NCBI RefSeq assembly: GCF_002014965.1 | Contig: NZ_MUXT01000008.1 | Location: 148,753-212,752, forward strand | From: Moraxella canis | GTDB lineage: Bacteria > Pseudomonadota > Gammaproteobacteria > Pseudomonadales > Moraxellaceae | DNA: 64,000 nucleotides | Reading direction: 5' to 3' | Shown: piece after piece, positions 39,735 to 48,903 of the stretch | How positions within the stretch are numbered: the first letter of the stretch is position 1 | Layout of the letters: each line of letters opens with the position of its first letter | Program-made: the position numbers and the translations under genes | Notes under the pieces: generated by a model | What the model was told of the DNA's origin: nothing | Database searches by the model: none | Seen by the model: only the letters and a program-made list of their open reading frames with translations

Positions 39735-40685
39735 ATGAAAACCATTAAAGTTGCGCTAGCAGGTGCAGGTGCATTTGGCGTAAAACATCTAGATGGAATT
39801 AGAAATATACCGGATGTGGAAGTTGTTGCACTTATCGGTCGTGATCTTGCAAAAACGCAGACTGTTGCCGACAAATATGGCATCAAATTTGTAACCACTG
39901 ATCTGTCAGAGGCTTTGGCTTTACCTGAACTCGACGCTGTTATCCTATGCACACCAACGCAAATGCATGCTTCACAGACTTTGCAATGTTTGCGAGCAGG
40001 TAAACATGTTCAAGTTGAAATTCCATTGGCTGATTCATGGCGTGACGCCGAAGAGGTGTTGCAGGTTCAAAAAGAGACAGGGCTTGTCGCAATGGTGGGG
40101 CATACTCGTCGCTTTAATCCCAGCCATCAATGGATTCGTAATAAAATTGATGCTGGGGATCTGAGTATTCAGCAAATGGATGTTCAAACGTACTTTTTCC
40201 GAAGAACGAATACCAACGCATTGGGTGAACCACGGTCATGGACCGACCATCTTCTTTGGCACCATGCGGCACATACAGTAGATTTATTTCAGTACCAAAC
40301 TGCAAGCTCTATAGTGAAAGCCAATATAATTCAAGGTCCAATTCATCCAGTACTAGGCATTGCTATGGATATGTCGATTCAGCTTCAAGCAGCCAATGGA
40401 GCAATCTGCACTCTCTCATTGTCATTTAACAATGATGGGCCACTAGGAACATTCTTCCGTTATATTTGTGATAACGGTACTTATATTGCCCGTTACGATG
40501 ATCTAGTAACTGGTAAAGAAGAAGTGGTGGATGTCAGCAATGTTGATGTATCTATGAACGGTATTGAGTTGCAAGATCGTGAATTTTTTGCAGCCATTCG
40601 TGAGGGTCGCCAACCTAATTCAAGCGTTGAGAGTGTCATCAATTGCTACAAAGTATTAGGTGAGCTAGAAAAACAACTCCTTTGA
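39735..40685 (+). CDS. ligC: 4-carboxy-2-hydroxymuconate-6-semialdehyde dehydrogenase
   Basis: NAD(P)-dependent Gfo/Idh/MocA-family dehydrogenase that oxidises the ring-cleavage product (as its hemiacetal) to 2-pyrone-4,6-dicarboxylate. 316 residues, as LigC/PmdC. Rossmann motif LAGAGAFGVKHLDG, then ILCTPTQMHASQTL, KHVQVEIPLADS and VGHTRRFNPSHQW; RSWTDHLLWHHAAHTVDLF carries the likely active-site residues. ATG follows CAGGAGTATTAAC, 59 bases after ligB. Confidence 0.94.
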   Translation: MKTIKVALAGAGAFGVKHLDGIRNIPDVEVVALIGRDLAKTQTVADKYGIKFVTTDLSEALALPELDAVILCTPTQMHASQTLQCLRAGKHVQVEIPLADSWRDAEEVLQVQKETGLVAMVGHTRRFNPSHQWIRNKIDAGDLSIQQMDVQTYFFRRTNTNALGEPRSWTDHLLWHHAAHTVDLFQYQTASSIVKANIIQGPIHPVLGIAMDMSIQLQAANGAICTLSLSFNNDGPLGTFFRYICDNGTYIARYDDLVTGKEEVVDVSNVDVSMNGIELQDREFFAAIREGRQPNSSVESVINCYKVLGELEKQLL

Positions 40686-40739
40686 TTTTTAGACTACGAA
40701 AGTTCAAGGCTTGTCCTCCAATGACTAAGCCTTGCACAA

Positions 40740-40797
40740 TATCAATTCAATAATAAAACATACTTAAATAATGGTTTATACAATCTTTGAATTGATA
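40740..40797. repeat. 11-bp inverted repeat upstream of ligU
   Basis: TATCAATTCAA (40740-40750) and TTGAATTGATA (40787-40797), perfect, 36 bases apart, ending 38 bases before the ligU start. It could be an operator pair or an RNA hairpin. AT-rich promoter-like sequence lies between the arms. Confidence 0.5.
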
Positions 40798-40835
40798 ATT
40801 TAAACAGCATATGTCAATCACCAAGGAGTGGAATC

Positions 40836-41918
40836 ATGTTTATTGATTTGAAATCTGATCTATTGAGTATCCCATGTACAATGATGCGAGGTGGAACATC
40901 AAAAGGTGTATATTTTTTAGCAGATGATCTGCCGGATGATCTTCAGACTCGTAATGAGTTGTTGCTTTCAGTTATGGGCTCACCTGATATTCGTCAAATA
41001 GATGGTATCGGTGGAGCAAATCCACTCACCTCGAAAGTAGCCATTATCTCAAAATCTAACCATGCAGATGCAGATATTGATTATTTATTTTTGCAGGTAT
41101 TTGTAGATAAAGCGATAGTTACAGATGCACAAAATTGCGGTAATATCTTGGCTGGAGTTGCACCATTTGCACTTGAGCAAGGGCTTATGCCAATTCGCGG
41201 CGAGAGTACAAGCGTTCGCATTTTTATGAGAAATACGGGTCAAATTGCAACATCAGTTGTTCATACTCCAAATAATAAAGTAAGCTACCGAGGTGAAATT
41301 TTCTTAGATGGTGTACCAAAACCTGCTTCCGCCATTCCTATTTATTTTTCGGATATTGCTGGGTCAAGCTGCGGTTCTTTACTCCCAACTGGCAATATTA
41401 TTGATGTCATTAATGAAGTGAAAGTGAGCTGTGTCGATAATGGGATGCCTGTAGTCTTGATTAATGCTCAAGATTTAGGGGTTTCTGGATATGAGTCTTG
41501 TGAGGATTTGGATAATAATACCGCACTAAAAGACAAATTGGAAAAAATTCGTCTTGTTGCGGGTGAAATAATGAACCTAGGCAATGTTACTGAAAAATCT
41601 GTACCAAAAATTACCCTTATATCTAAAGCTATTAACGGCGGCTTGATTCATACTCGTACTTTCATTCCGCATAAATGTCATCAGGCAATTGGAGTTTTTG
41701 GCGCAGTATCCGTTGCTACAGCATGTACGATACCTGGTTCGGTTGCGGATGGCGTTGTGAATACCAAAGCTAACATTGGCGATTTATACACTATTGAACA
41801 TCCGAGTGGTGAAACCTCTGTAACAATTAAGCAGGATGGAATGGGTGGTATTCTACAATCAGGAATTATTTCTACTGCGCGCAAATTGTTCAGTGGGACT
41901 GTTTTTGTAGCTTTGTAA
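40836..41918 (+). CDS. ligU: 4-oxalomesaconate tautomerase, PrpF family
   Basis: Isomerase of the PrpF/DUF453 fold (LigU/PmdU/GalD) that moves a double bond of 4-oxalomesaconate before hydration by LigJ. 360 residues. Landmarks: IPCTMMRGGTSKGVYF, GSPDIRQIDGIGGANPLTSK, DAQNCGNILAGVAPFALEQG, and the C-terminal HKCHQAIGVFGAVSVATAC. ATG at 40836 follows AAGGAGTGGAATC. 150 bases and an inverted repeat separate it from ligC, so it may have some independent control. It completes the gene set. An IS1016-like remnant begins 12 bases after its stop. Confidence 0.9.
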   Translation: MFIDLKSDLLSIPCTMMRGGTSKGVYFLADDLPDDLQTRNELLLSVMGSPDIRQIDGIGGANPLTSKVAIISKSNHADADIDYLFLQVFVDKAIVTDAQNCGNILAGVAPFALEQGLMPIRGESTSVRIFMRNTGQIATSVVHTPNNKVSYRGEIFLDGVPKPASAIPIYFSDIAGSSCGSLLPTGNIIDVINEVKVSCVDNGMPVVLINAQDLGVSGYESCEDLDNNTALKDKLEKIRLVAGEIMNLGNVTEKSVPKITLISKAINGGLIHTRTFIPHKCHQAIGVFGAVSVATACTIPGSVADGVVNTKANIGDLYTIEHPSGETSVTIKQDGMGGILQSGIISTARKLFSGTVFVAL

Positions 41919-41929
41919 TAAATATTTTT

Positions 41930-42260
41930 GAGGCTGTCCTGATAATGATCTAAAACTCTATTTAGGTCAAAAACAAACGAGAGAAATTAGCCTAAGTCAG
42001 CATCAGCAAAATAAATTAATTAAGCTGCTGTTCTTGAAGTAATATCTGCAAGAACAGCAGCTTAATTGGTTAATGTAAAGCAAAACAACCGCTGCTTATT
42101 ATTTCTGCCATTTATGCTTACCCGTCTATCAACGTAACCGACACCTAGAAATGCTAGGTGGTGAATTGAAACTGATGAAAGCTACTTTGACAGCACTCGT
42201 CAAGGTAAGCGTGGTCTTGTTGCAGGTGGTAAAATGCTGTGTTTGAGTTCGAGTAAATTC
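41930..42260 (+). pseudogene. IS1016-like (IS1595 family) transposase remnant
   Basis: The left side GAGGCTGTCCT (41930-41940) resembles the outer end of IS1016-type elements. From 41986, SLSQHQQNKLIKLLF matches the transposase N-terminus, then AAYYF and HLEMLGGE follow in shifted frames. Next comes a degraded DESYF-like block, and QGKRGLVAGGK near 42195-42235 matches the QGKRG...AGK motif before the next part of the catalytic domain. Several frame breaks and a deletion between the first two blocks, where a 19-bp palindrome sits, make it inactive. The rest of the transposase is missing or unrecognisable. Confidence 0.65.
42018..42067. repeat. Perfect 19-bp inverted repeat inside the IS1016-like remnant
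   Basis: Left arm 42018-42036 and right arm 42049-42067 (AATTAAGCTGCTGTTCTTG and its exact complement), 12-base loop. It replaces part of the transposase gene between the KLIKLLFL and VKQNN codons, so the right arm looks like a templated copy of the left. Confidence 0.8.
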
Positions 42261-43202
42261 CCAAAATAAGCGGCCAAGCGCATATTCCACACTCCAAATG
42301 ATTGCTCATTCCACTCTTGTTTGACCACCCAATAAAAAACCGCCACTCTTACCAACACCCAAATCGCTGTTAGCGTCACAAACTACGATGATGATATGAG
42401 TAGTGACAGTCTCATCTTAGATGGTGCCAATCTTGACACTACATACGTAAGGGTTATGGTACAATCAACCCAATCTATAAAACATCCATCACCCACGCTA
42501 CCATCACTGACCAAGCAGGGTTAAACTACATCAGTACCTTAATTTTTAAAAAAATTAATAACTGCATGGTATTTAGCATCAGGTTTAAAGATTCCAGTGA
42601 TTTGGTGTCCGACCTTTTGACTCGCTATCAGTAAAAACTTCTAAATACTAAATTATCGATTTCACAACTCCATTCCCATCTTGCCGGCTACATGGCTAAA
42701 TGATAATTGTGGCGGTAAGATTCATATAGTGGTATCTATGACGCAATGATTTGATGAGCGGTTGTTTGAATCAATTAAGATTGTTAAGAAAATGGTGTAG
42801 GATTTAGGGGTTTATCTAGTACAACCTCTAAAATTTTATGCTACTTAAAATTGATAAGAAATAAAGTCTGTATTAAAAAATTTATTCCACAATGAAGTAA
42901 ACACTTTACCCTACTCTAGGATAATCATAATATCCTGGCGATTGGATTATTAAAACAATACCATAAACCCGATCTTTTTATTATAAAGTAAAAATTATAA
43001 TTTACTAAATTTTATTTCAATTTAGATTGATTGCCATGTTTGATAACGATCGGTCAGCATGAAATATTTTAGTTAATCTCTTGATTAACCAAGGTAAAGC
43101 TGCCAGTTTTTCTTACGGATTTTATAATGATTGCCCATTGATTTTTATCCAAGCCTATCTTATACTTCGCTGATATTTAACATAGGGTCAAAAGGAAAGC
43201 TG
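42261..43202. other. Gene debris between the IS remnant and accB
   Basis: About 0.9 kb with no long frame. A protein-like stretch near 42360-42470 (NYDDDMSSDSLILDGANLD) and another near 42465-42630 in a different frame (GYGTINPIYKTSITHATI) suggest one shattered gene of unknown type. The last 250 bases are AT-rich and presumably hold the promoter of the accB-pxp cluster; no good -35/-10 pair was fixed. Confidence 0.35.
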
Positions 43203-43694
43203 ATGGATATTAATTTTGAACAACTTGCAAAAATCATTAATCTCGTCGAACTTGCTAACATTCACGCCTTGGAAGTGCAAGATGGTCAGCAAAAAATTCA
43301 TATCAAAAAATACGCAGATAGCACTCATGCCCCACAAACAACCCACCATACTAACCTTAATTTGCAATCATCACAATCACCAACCACACAAACTGAGCAA
43401 ACTAACAGCCAAATAAGCCAACAATCAAGCACAAGTACAAACGCAGAGCCCAACCAAACTCACCATACCATCTTATCGCCCATGCTTGGGACGTTTTATC
43501 GTAAATCTAGCCCTGAGATGCCCAATTTTGTCAATGTGGGCGATGCAGTCAAACAAGGCGACAAGCTGTGCATTATAGAAGCCATGAAAATCATGCACGA
43601 AGTAAAAACGGAAAAAGATGGCGTGGTGCGTGAAATTCTTGTGGAAGATGGCGATATGGTGGAATATGATGCGCCGCTATTTGTGATTGAATGA
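43203..43694 (+). CDS. Biotin carboxyl carrier protein (AccB family) of the pxp cluster
   Basis: Biotin carrier resembling the AccB subunit of acetyl-CoA carboxylase, 163 residues. N-terminal conserved segment (MDINFEQLAKIINLVELANI), a long Gln/Thr/Ser/Asn-rich linker (about 40-88), then the biotinyl domain with K129 in EAMKIMHEV and the thumb-containing SPMLGTFYRKSSPE block. ATG at 43203 follows AAGGAAAGCTG; a longer reading from 43131 is not supported. With the next gene it forms a carrier-carboxylase pair placed ahead of pxpBCA, so it may be dedicated to pyroglutamate metabolism rather than fatty acid synthesis. It could also be the only accB of the genome. Confidence 0.85.
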   Translation: MDINFEQLAKIINLVELANIHALEVQDGQQKIHIKKYADSTHAPQTTHHTNLNLQSSQSPTTQTEQTNSQISQQSSTSTNAEPNQTHHTILSPMLGTFYRKSSPEMPNFVNVGDAVKQGDKLCIIEAMKIMHEVKTEKDGVVREILVEDGDMVEYDAPLFVIE

Positions 43695-43731
43695 TTTAAG
43701 TTATCATGGATTCACTATGAAACTAAGTTAT

Positions 43732-43765
43732 CCGCTGATCCTAAGCTGCTTCTAAGGGTCAGCGG
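43732..43765 (+). terminator. Hairpin between the carrier and biotin carboxylase genes
   Basis: 14-base arms (CCGCTGATCCTAAG, CTAAGGGTCAGCGG) with one G-T pair and one mismatch, 6-base loop, no T run. Possibly attenuation or mRNA processing inside the operon. Confidence 0.4.
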
Positions 43766-43860
43766 GAAGTGTTATGCTCTGACAGGTTTGGCACGAACAG
43801 TTTTCTTAACAATAAAGTTTTGCAGAAATTCTAATACTATAAATATTAAAAGGAAATGAC

Positions 43861-45234
43861 ATGGCTAAATTTAATAAAATTTTGATCGCCAATCGTGGCG
43901 AGATTGCCCTACGCATTATCCGTGCGTGTCGTGAACTTGGTATTAAATCAGTACTTGTCTATTCTACTGCTGACAAAGACAGCCTGCCTGTCCGTCTTGC
44001 TGATGAGACGGTGTGTATTGGCAGTCATTTACCAAAAGACAGCTATCTGAACCAACGTGCTATTATCGCTGCTGCCGAACTGATGGGTGTGGATGCGATC
44101 CATCCTGGCTATGGTTTTTTGTCAGAAAATGCCGATTTTGCCGAATTTGTTGAAAATCAAGGCTTTACCTTTATTGGTCCTACCGCCACAAATATTCGCA
44201 TGATGGGTGATAAAGTGGCCGCCAAAGACACTATGATAGCGTCAGGCGTGCCATGTGTGCCAGGATCTGACGGCGCTTTGCCTGATGATGATCATGAGAT
44301 TATCGCGATTGCCGAAAAGGTCGGTTTGCCCGTCATCATCAAAGCTGCAGGTGGTGGCGGTGGGCGAGGTATGCGAGTCGTTGAGACGATGGATGAGCTG
44401 CTGTCTGCTGTTACTATGACCAAAAAAGAAGCCATGAGTGCCTTTGGCAATCCTGTGGTCTATATGGAGCGCTATCTTAAAAACCCACGCCACATTGAAA
44501 TTCAAGTTATCGCCGACACGCATGGTAACGCCATTCATCTCGGTGAGAGAGACTGCTCTATGCAGCGCAGACATCAAAAAATCATTGAGGAAGCTCCGGC
44601 TCCATTTATTGATGAAACTGCACGCCAAAAAATCGGTGATGCGTGTGTCAAAGCCTGTCGTGATATGGGTTATCGTGGGGTGGGCACATTTGAATTTTTG
44701 TATGAAAATGGCGAATTTTTCTTTATTGAGATGAACACTCGCATTCAAGTCGAACACCCTGTGACCGAACTTGTAACAGGCGTAAACCTAATATCCGAGC
44801 AAATCCGTGTCGCTGAAGGTGCGCCCTTACAGTTCACCCAAGACAACATTACGCTGACAGGGCATGCCTTTGAATGCCGTATCAATGCCGAGCACCCTTT
44901 CACACTCATGCCATCAGCCGGCGTCATCAGCTACTGTCATTTGCCTGCAGGCTATGGTATGCGAGTGGATAGCCATATTTATACAGGCTATAAAATCCCT
45001 GCTTATTATGACAGCTTGATTGGCAAAATCTGCGTTCATGCACCGACCCGTAAGCTTGCCATGCAAAAGATGAAATCGGCATTAAGCGAACTTGATATCC
45101 AAGGTATTCAAACCAACAAGGCTCTACACCAAGCGATGTTTGATGACAAATCGTTTAGCAAAGGTGGCGTAAGTATTCATTATTTGACCCACTGGCTTGA
45201 AAATTATACCAACAATCAACCGAATCACAAGTAA
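43861..45234 (+). CDS. Biotin carboxylase (AccC family) of the pxp cluster
   Basis: ATP-grasp biotin carboxylase that charges the biotin carrier with bicarbonate-derived CO2. 457 residues (E. coli AccC 449). Full motif set: [45 protein letters not shown], the glycine-rich loop [18 protein letters not shown]-like [49 protein letters not shown] and AFECRINAE. All catalytic segments are intact, so an active enzyme is expected. ATG follows AAAAGGAAATGAC. pxpB starts 8 bases after its stop. Whether its partner is the upstream carrier, PxpC-like proteins or both is unknown. Confidence 0.9.
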   Translation: MAKFNKILIANRGEIALRIIRACRELGIKSVLVYSTADKDSLPVRLADETVCIGSHLPKDSYLNQRAIIAAAELMGVDAIHPGYGFLSENADFAEFVENQGFTFIGPTATNIRMMGDKVAAKDTMIASGVPCVPGSDGALPDDDHEIIAIAEKVGLPVIIKAAGGGGGRGMRVVETMDELLSAVTMTKKEAMSAFGNPVVYMERYLKNPRHIEIQVIADTHGNAIHLGERDCSMQRRHQKIIEEAPAPFIDETARQKIGDACVKACRDMGYRGVGTFEFLYENGEFFFIEMNTRIQVEHPVTELVTGVNLISEQIRVAEGAPLQFTQDNITLTGHAFECRINAEHPFTLMPSAGVISYCHLPAGYGMRVDSHIYTGYKIPAYYDSLIGKICVHAPTRKLAMQKMKSALSELDIQGIQTNKALHQAMFDDKSFSKGGVSIHYLTHWLENYTNNQPNHK

Positions 45235-45242
45235 GGGAAAAT

Positions 45243-45932
45243 ATGGAAGTCCAAGCCATTTGGCAGTTTTCATCAGAGCGGACTCTTGTACTGTTTTTGG
45301 ATGGCGAGATTAGTCTTGATAAGCAAAAATTATGTTGGTCACTTGCTGAGTATTTAAAAGAAAACCCCATTGTCGTTGAAACGGTCGTGGGCATGAATGC
45401 TTTGACCTTATATTTAGACATAAGCACGATAAAATCCGCCAAATGCCTGAATACCCAAAGGGAGATTTTGCAAGCTTTGACTGATGAATTTGTTGCCAAT
45501 TTTAATCCAGTAAGCAATACCCAAAGTAGTGGCAAGCACGTCAAAATCCCTGTCATCTATGGCGGAGAGTTTGGGATGGATTTGACGGATAGTGCCAAGC
45601 GTCTTGGTATGAGCGTGATTGAGCTTGTAGAGCGACACTCTGCACCGATTTATACCGTATATTTTATTGGCTTTCAAGCAGGCTTTCCCTACCTTGGCGG
45701 TCTGCCTGATGAGCTGCACCTGCCACGTCATACCAAGCCACGCACCAATGTACCAGCAGGTTCGGTGGGCATTGGCGGTGCTCAAACAGGCATATATCCT
45801 TTTGCATCGCCTGGCGGTTGGCAGCTGCTTGGGCGGACACAGTTACCCTTATTTGACAAAGCAAATACGCCTCCGACTCTCTTGCAGGCAGGCGATACGC
45901 TACAATTTGTCGTACAAGATATTTTGAAATAA
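45243..45932 (+). CDS. pxpB: 5-oxoprolinase subunit PxpB
   Basis: One of three subunits of the bacterial ATP-dependent 5-oxoprolinase, which opens pyroglutamate to glutamate. Homologous to KipI and to the allophanate hydrolase subunit 1 family. 229 residues. The diagnostic C-terminal block is intact: GGEFGMDL, VYFIGFQAGFPYLGGLP, LPRHTKPRTNVPAGSVGIGG, QTGIYPFASPGGWQLLGRT. Ribosome-binding site AAGGGAAAA. Ten bases separate it from pxpC. Confidence 0.92.
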   Translation: MEVQAIWQFSSERTLVLFLDGEISLDKQKLCWSLAEYLKENPIVVETVVGMNALTLYLDISTIKSAKCLNTQREILQALTDEFVANFNPVSNTQSSGKHVKIPVIYGGEFGMDLTDSAKRLGMSVIELVERHSAPIYTVYFIGFQAGFPYLGGLPDELHLPRHTKPRTNVPAGSVGIGGAQTGIYPFASPGGWQLLGRTQLPLFDKANTPPTLLQAGDTLQFVVQDILK

Positions 45933-45942
45933 GGGTTATTAT

Positions 45943-46866
45943 ATGTTGAAAATTAACACTTTAACAGCCATTGCCAGTATTCAAGATTTGGGGCGTGTGG
46001 GGTATTTGGGACTTGGCATTGGCAAATGTGGAGCAATGGATAGCTTATCTTTACGCCTTGGTAATGCCCTACTTGGTAACAATGACAATGCACCCGCCCT
46101 TGAAGTGACTCTTGGCGGTTTGACAGCGACATTCAGCCAAGATACAACGTTTTGTCTGATGGGGGCATATGTTGAGGCGACACTTGACGATACAGTTGTC
46201 ATCACAGGCTACCGTTATTTTGCCAAAGCTGGGCAAACGCTCACTATTAAACGCATCATCAAGGGAATGCACGCATATTTGTGCGTGCAAAGCGGATTTG
46301 ATGTCGCATCTGAGCTAGGCTCAGCAAGTACCGATGTCAAAACAGGCTTGGGGGGCGTTGGGCGAGCGGTGCAATCAGGCGACGAGCTGCCTTACCAAGC
46401 AGGCACACAGATGAGCGAAATGGGTGCGCCAGGTCATTATGACTTTGATCAATTCACCACCATTCACGTCATTAAAAGCAGTGAATATGACAAAATTATC
46501 AAAGAGCAAGATAACTTTAGTGCACAAACCTACACCCTATCCCCCAATTCCAACCGCATGGGCTATCGCCTAGAAGGTGCGCCCCTTGTCTTTGATGCCA
46601 TTGAGATGAAATCGCACGGTGTGGATTTTGGTATGATACAAGTGCCGCCAGATGGCAAGCCCATTGTACTCATGGCGGACGCACAGACTACAGGTGGTTA
46701 TCCTAAGATTGGAGCGGTGATTGAGGCGGATTTGGGGCGACTTGCCCAGTTGCGATTTGGCGGGCAAGTACAATTTAAGTGGGTGGATATGGACTTTGCC
46801 ATTGATAGCCTTATCAAACAAAATGCCCATATTCGCCAGGTGGCTTATATGGCAAAGCGGTTCTAG
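45943..46866 (+). CDS. pxpC: 5-oxoprolinase subunit PxpC
   Basis: Partner of PxpB, homologous to KipA and the allophanate hydrolase subunit 2 / carboxyltransferase-like domain. 307 residues. Family marks: TALASIQDLGRVGYLGLGI-like N-terminus with GAMDSLSLRLGNALLGN, ALEVTLGG, the GGVGRAVQSGDEL segment, SPNSNRMGYRLEG, and IQVPPDGKPIVLMADAQTTGGYPKIG. Start ATG at 45943, 10 bases after pxpB. Confidence 0.92.
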   Translation: MLKINTLTAIASIQDLGRVGYLGLGIGKCGAMDSLSLRLGNALLGNNDNAPALEVTLGGLTATFSQDTTFCLMGAYVEATLDDTVVITGYRYFAKAGQTLTIKRIIKGMHAYLCVQSGFDVASELGSASTDVKTGLGGVGRAVQSGDELPYQAGTQMSEMGAPGHYDFDQFTTIHVIKSSEYDKIIKEQDNFSAQTYTLSPNSNRMGYRLEGAPLVFDAIEMKSHGVDFGMIQVPPDGKPIVLMADAQTTGGYPKIGAVIEADLGRLAQLRFGGQVQFKWVDMDFAIDSLIKQNAHIRQVAYMAKRF

Positions 46867-46899
46867 GTCGCCTTTTAACTTTTAAAACAAGGATAAAAC

Positions 46900-47631
46900 A
46901 TGAATATTGATTTAAATGCCGATGTTGCCGAAGGTTTTGCTTTTGATAAAGAGCTTATGACTATTGTTAGATCAGCTAACATCTGTGCTGGGCTGCACGC
47001 AGGCGGTGTCGCGGATATGGTCAAAACTTTGAGCTATGCCAAAGAAAACGGCGTAAAAATCGGCATACACCCAAGCTATGATGACCGTGAAAATTTTGGG
47101 CGTACCAATCATCGCCTTGGACATGAGGACGTGCGTGCATTATTATTTTATCAAATGGGTGCGGTATGTGCGGTGTGCAACACGATGGGACTAACACCAA
47201 GCTATGTCAAACCACACGGCGCACTGTACAATCAAGCCGGCACAGACCCTGATCTTGCTCAAGCCATCGCGCAGGCAGTACATGACTTTAACCCAAGCTT
47301 TGCACTCATGGGGCTATCAGGTAGCGAGCTAATTCGTGCAGGCAAAAAGCTTGGGCTGACAACCATCTCTGAAGCTTTTGCTGACAGGCATTATAATGCT
47401 GATGGCACGCTTGTTTCACGCACCCTGCCAAATGCTCTTATCCATGATGAAAATGAAGCGATCAGCCAAGTTGTCCGCATGGTAGAAAAAGGCGAAGTTG
47501 TCGCTGAGGACGGTACAGTCATTGCTCTTGATGTGGACAGTATTTGCTTGCACGGCGATGGCGAACATGCCCTTGGTTTTGCCAAGAAAATCAAAGAAAA
47601 TTTATTGGCTCGAGGTATTACAATTGGTTAG
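46900..47631 (+). CDS. pxpA: 5-oxoprolinase subunit PxpA
   Basis: LamB/YcsF-family subunit of 5-oxoprolinase. 243 residues. N-terminus MNIDLNADVAEGF, then SANICAGLHAGG, GIHPSYDDRENFGR, VKPHGALYNQAG and EAFADRHYNADGTLVSR; the end carries SICLHGDGEHAL. Compared with the common family form (SANIACGFHAGDP) the metal-binding region has small changes (ICAGLHAGG), so it is a diverged subtype, but the key His residues are kept. ATG follows AAGGATAAAAC. Confidence 0.92.
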   Translation: MNIDLNADVAEGFAFDKELMTIVRSANICAGLHAGGVADMVKTLSYAKENGVKIGIHPSYDDRENFGRTNHRLGHEDVRALLFYQMGAVCAVCNTMGLTPSYVKPHGALYNQAGTDPDLAQAIAQAVHDFNPSFALMGLSGSELIRAGKKLGLTTISEAFADRHYNADGTLVSRTLPNALIHDENEAISQVVRMVEKGEVVAEDGTVIALDVDSICLHGDGEHALGFAKKIKENLLARGITIG

Positions 47632-47697
47632 GTTTTGATTTAACCACCAGGATTATGTTAATCAACATCATTGTTGCTTTTGGTAATAAGGAAATTT

Positions 47698-48888
47698 ATG
47701 AAAAATACCAATAACTCTGTTAACCGCTCCGCCATTTTGGGAGCGGCATTTTTAATGGCGACATCCGCAGTAGGACCAGGATTTTTGACCCAAACTGCCA
47801 CGTTCACCGAAAAATTGGGGGCAAGTTTTGGCTTTGTTATCTTGATGTCTATCATCATGGATATTGGTGTGCAATTGAACGTTTGGCGCGTGATTGCCAT
47901 TTCAAAAATGAAAGCCCAAGAGATTGCCAATCTTGTGTTACCCGGGATGGGCTATGTGCTTGCCGCCCTCATCATCATGGGTGGGCTTGCCTTTAATATC
48001 GGTAATATCGGTGGCGCGGGGCTTGGCGTGCAGTCAGTATTTGGCATCGATCCTGTTATTGGAGCATTAGTGTCAGGTGTGATTGCCGTTGGGATATTTT
48101 TGAGTAAAGAAGCAGGGTCTTTGGTAGATAAATTTGCTCAGATGATGGGTTTTGTGCTGATTGCACTGATTATCTATGTGGTATTTAGCACCAATCCGCC
48201 CTTTGGTGAAGCCATTGCACGCACCATCACCCCTGAAAAAATTGATGCCATGGCAATTGTTACACTGGTGGGTGGTACGGTGGGCGGATACATTACATTT
48301 TCTGGAGCTCACCGACTACTAGACGCAGGCATAACAGGTAAAGAAAACTTACCTGAGGTCTCCAAAAGCTCCATTCAAGGCATTTTGGCGGCGTCCGTCA
48401 TTCGCGTATTCTTATTCTTGGCTTGTCTTGGTGTGGTTTCGTCCGGCGTGGCAATGATGGCAGATAACCCTGCTCTCACGCCATTCATGCACGGACTTGG
48501 TGACACAGGTCGGATTATCTTTGGTGTGGTCATTTGGGCAGCATCTATCACATCTGTGATTGGCTGTGCTTATACATCTGTATCATTTATGACCAATTTT
48601 CATCCTGTCATTGCCAAATATAGCCGTTACTTTATCATTGGTTTTATCGCCATCTCAACACTTGTCTTTGCAACCATTGGCAGACCCGCTCAGGTGCTTG
48701 TACTTGTGGGAACATTAAATGGCTTGGTATTACCCATTGCTCTTGTGGTTATCTTGCTTGCCGCTTATCGCAAAAAAATCATCGGCGATTATAAGCATCC
48801 TGTATGGATGGCAGTATTTGGCTGGATTGTGGCGGTTGCCATGTCAATTTTGAGCATCATTACCATTTCTAAATACTTAGCGGGATAA
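47698..48888 (+). CDS. NRAMP-fold transporter of the pxp cluster, metal motifs absent
   Basis: Inner-membrane protein of about 396 residues with roughly 11 helices and the LeuT/NRAMP fold signature (for example GASFGFVILMSIIMDIGVQL after TM1). ATG at 47698 follows AAGGAAATTT. In true metal-transporting NRAMP proteins TM1 has DPGN and TM6 has MPH. Here TM1 reads VGPGFLTQ and TM6 reads GTVGGYITFSGAHRL, so the Asp, Asn, Met and His ligands are gone. Related proteins (B. subtilis YcsG) sit in kip/pxp operons. A role in uptake of pyroglutamate or another organic solute is more likely than manganese or iron transport (inference). Confidence 0.85.
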   Translation: MKNTNNSVNRSAILGAAFLMATSAVGPGFLTQTATFTEKLGASFGFVILMSIIMDIGVQLNVWRVIAISKMKAQEIANLVLPGMGYVLAALIIMGGLAFNIGNIGGAGLGVQSVFGIDPVIGALVSGVIAVGIFLSKEAGSLVDKFAQMMGFVLIALIIYVVFSTNPPFGEAIARTITPEKIDAMAIVTLVGGTVGGYITFSGAHRLLDAGITGKENLPEVSKSSIQGILAASVIRVFLFLACLGVVSSGVAMMADNPALTPFMHGLGDTGRIIFGVVIWAASITSVIGCAYTSVSFMTNFHPVIAKYSRYFIIGFIAISTLVFATIGRPAQVLVLVGTLNGLVLPIALVVILLAAYRKKIIGDYKHPVWMAVFGWIVAVAMSILSIITISKYLAG

Positions 48889-48903
48889 AAGATAGGTTGA
48901 AAA

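Noticed and set aside
44242..44757. Long minus-strand frame of about 170 codons inside accC
   Set aside because: It is antisense to strongly conserved biotin carboxylase motifs and has no ribosome-binding site; a coding shadow.
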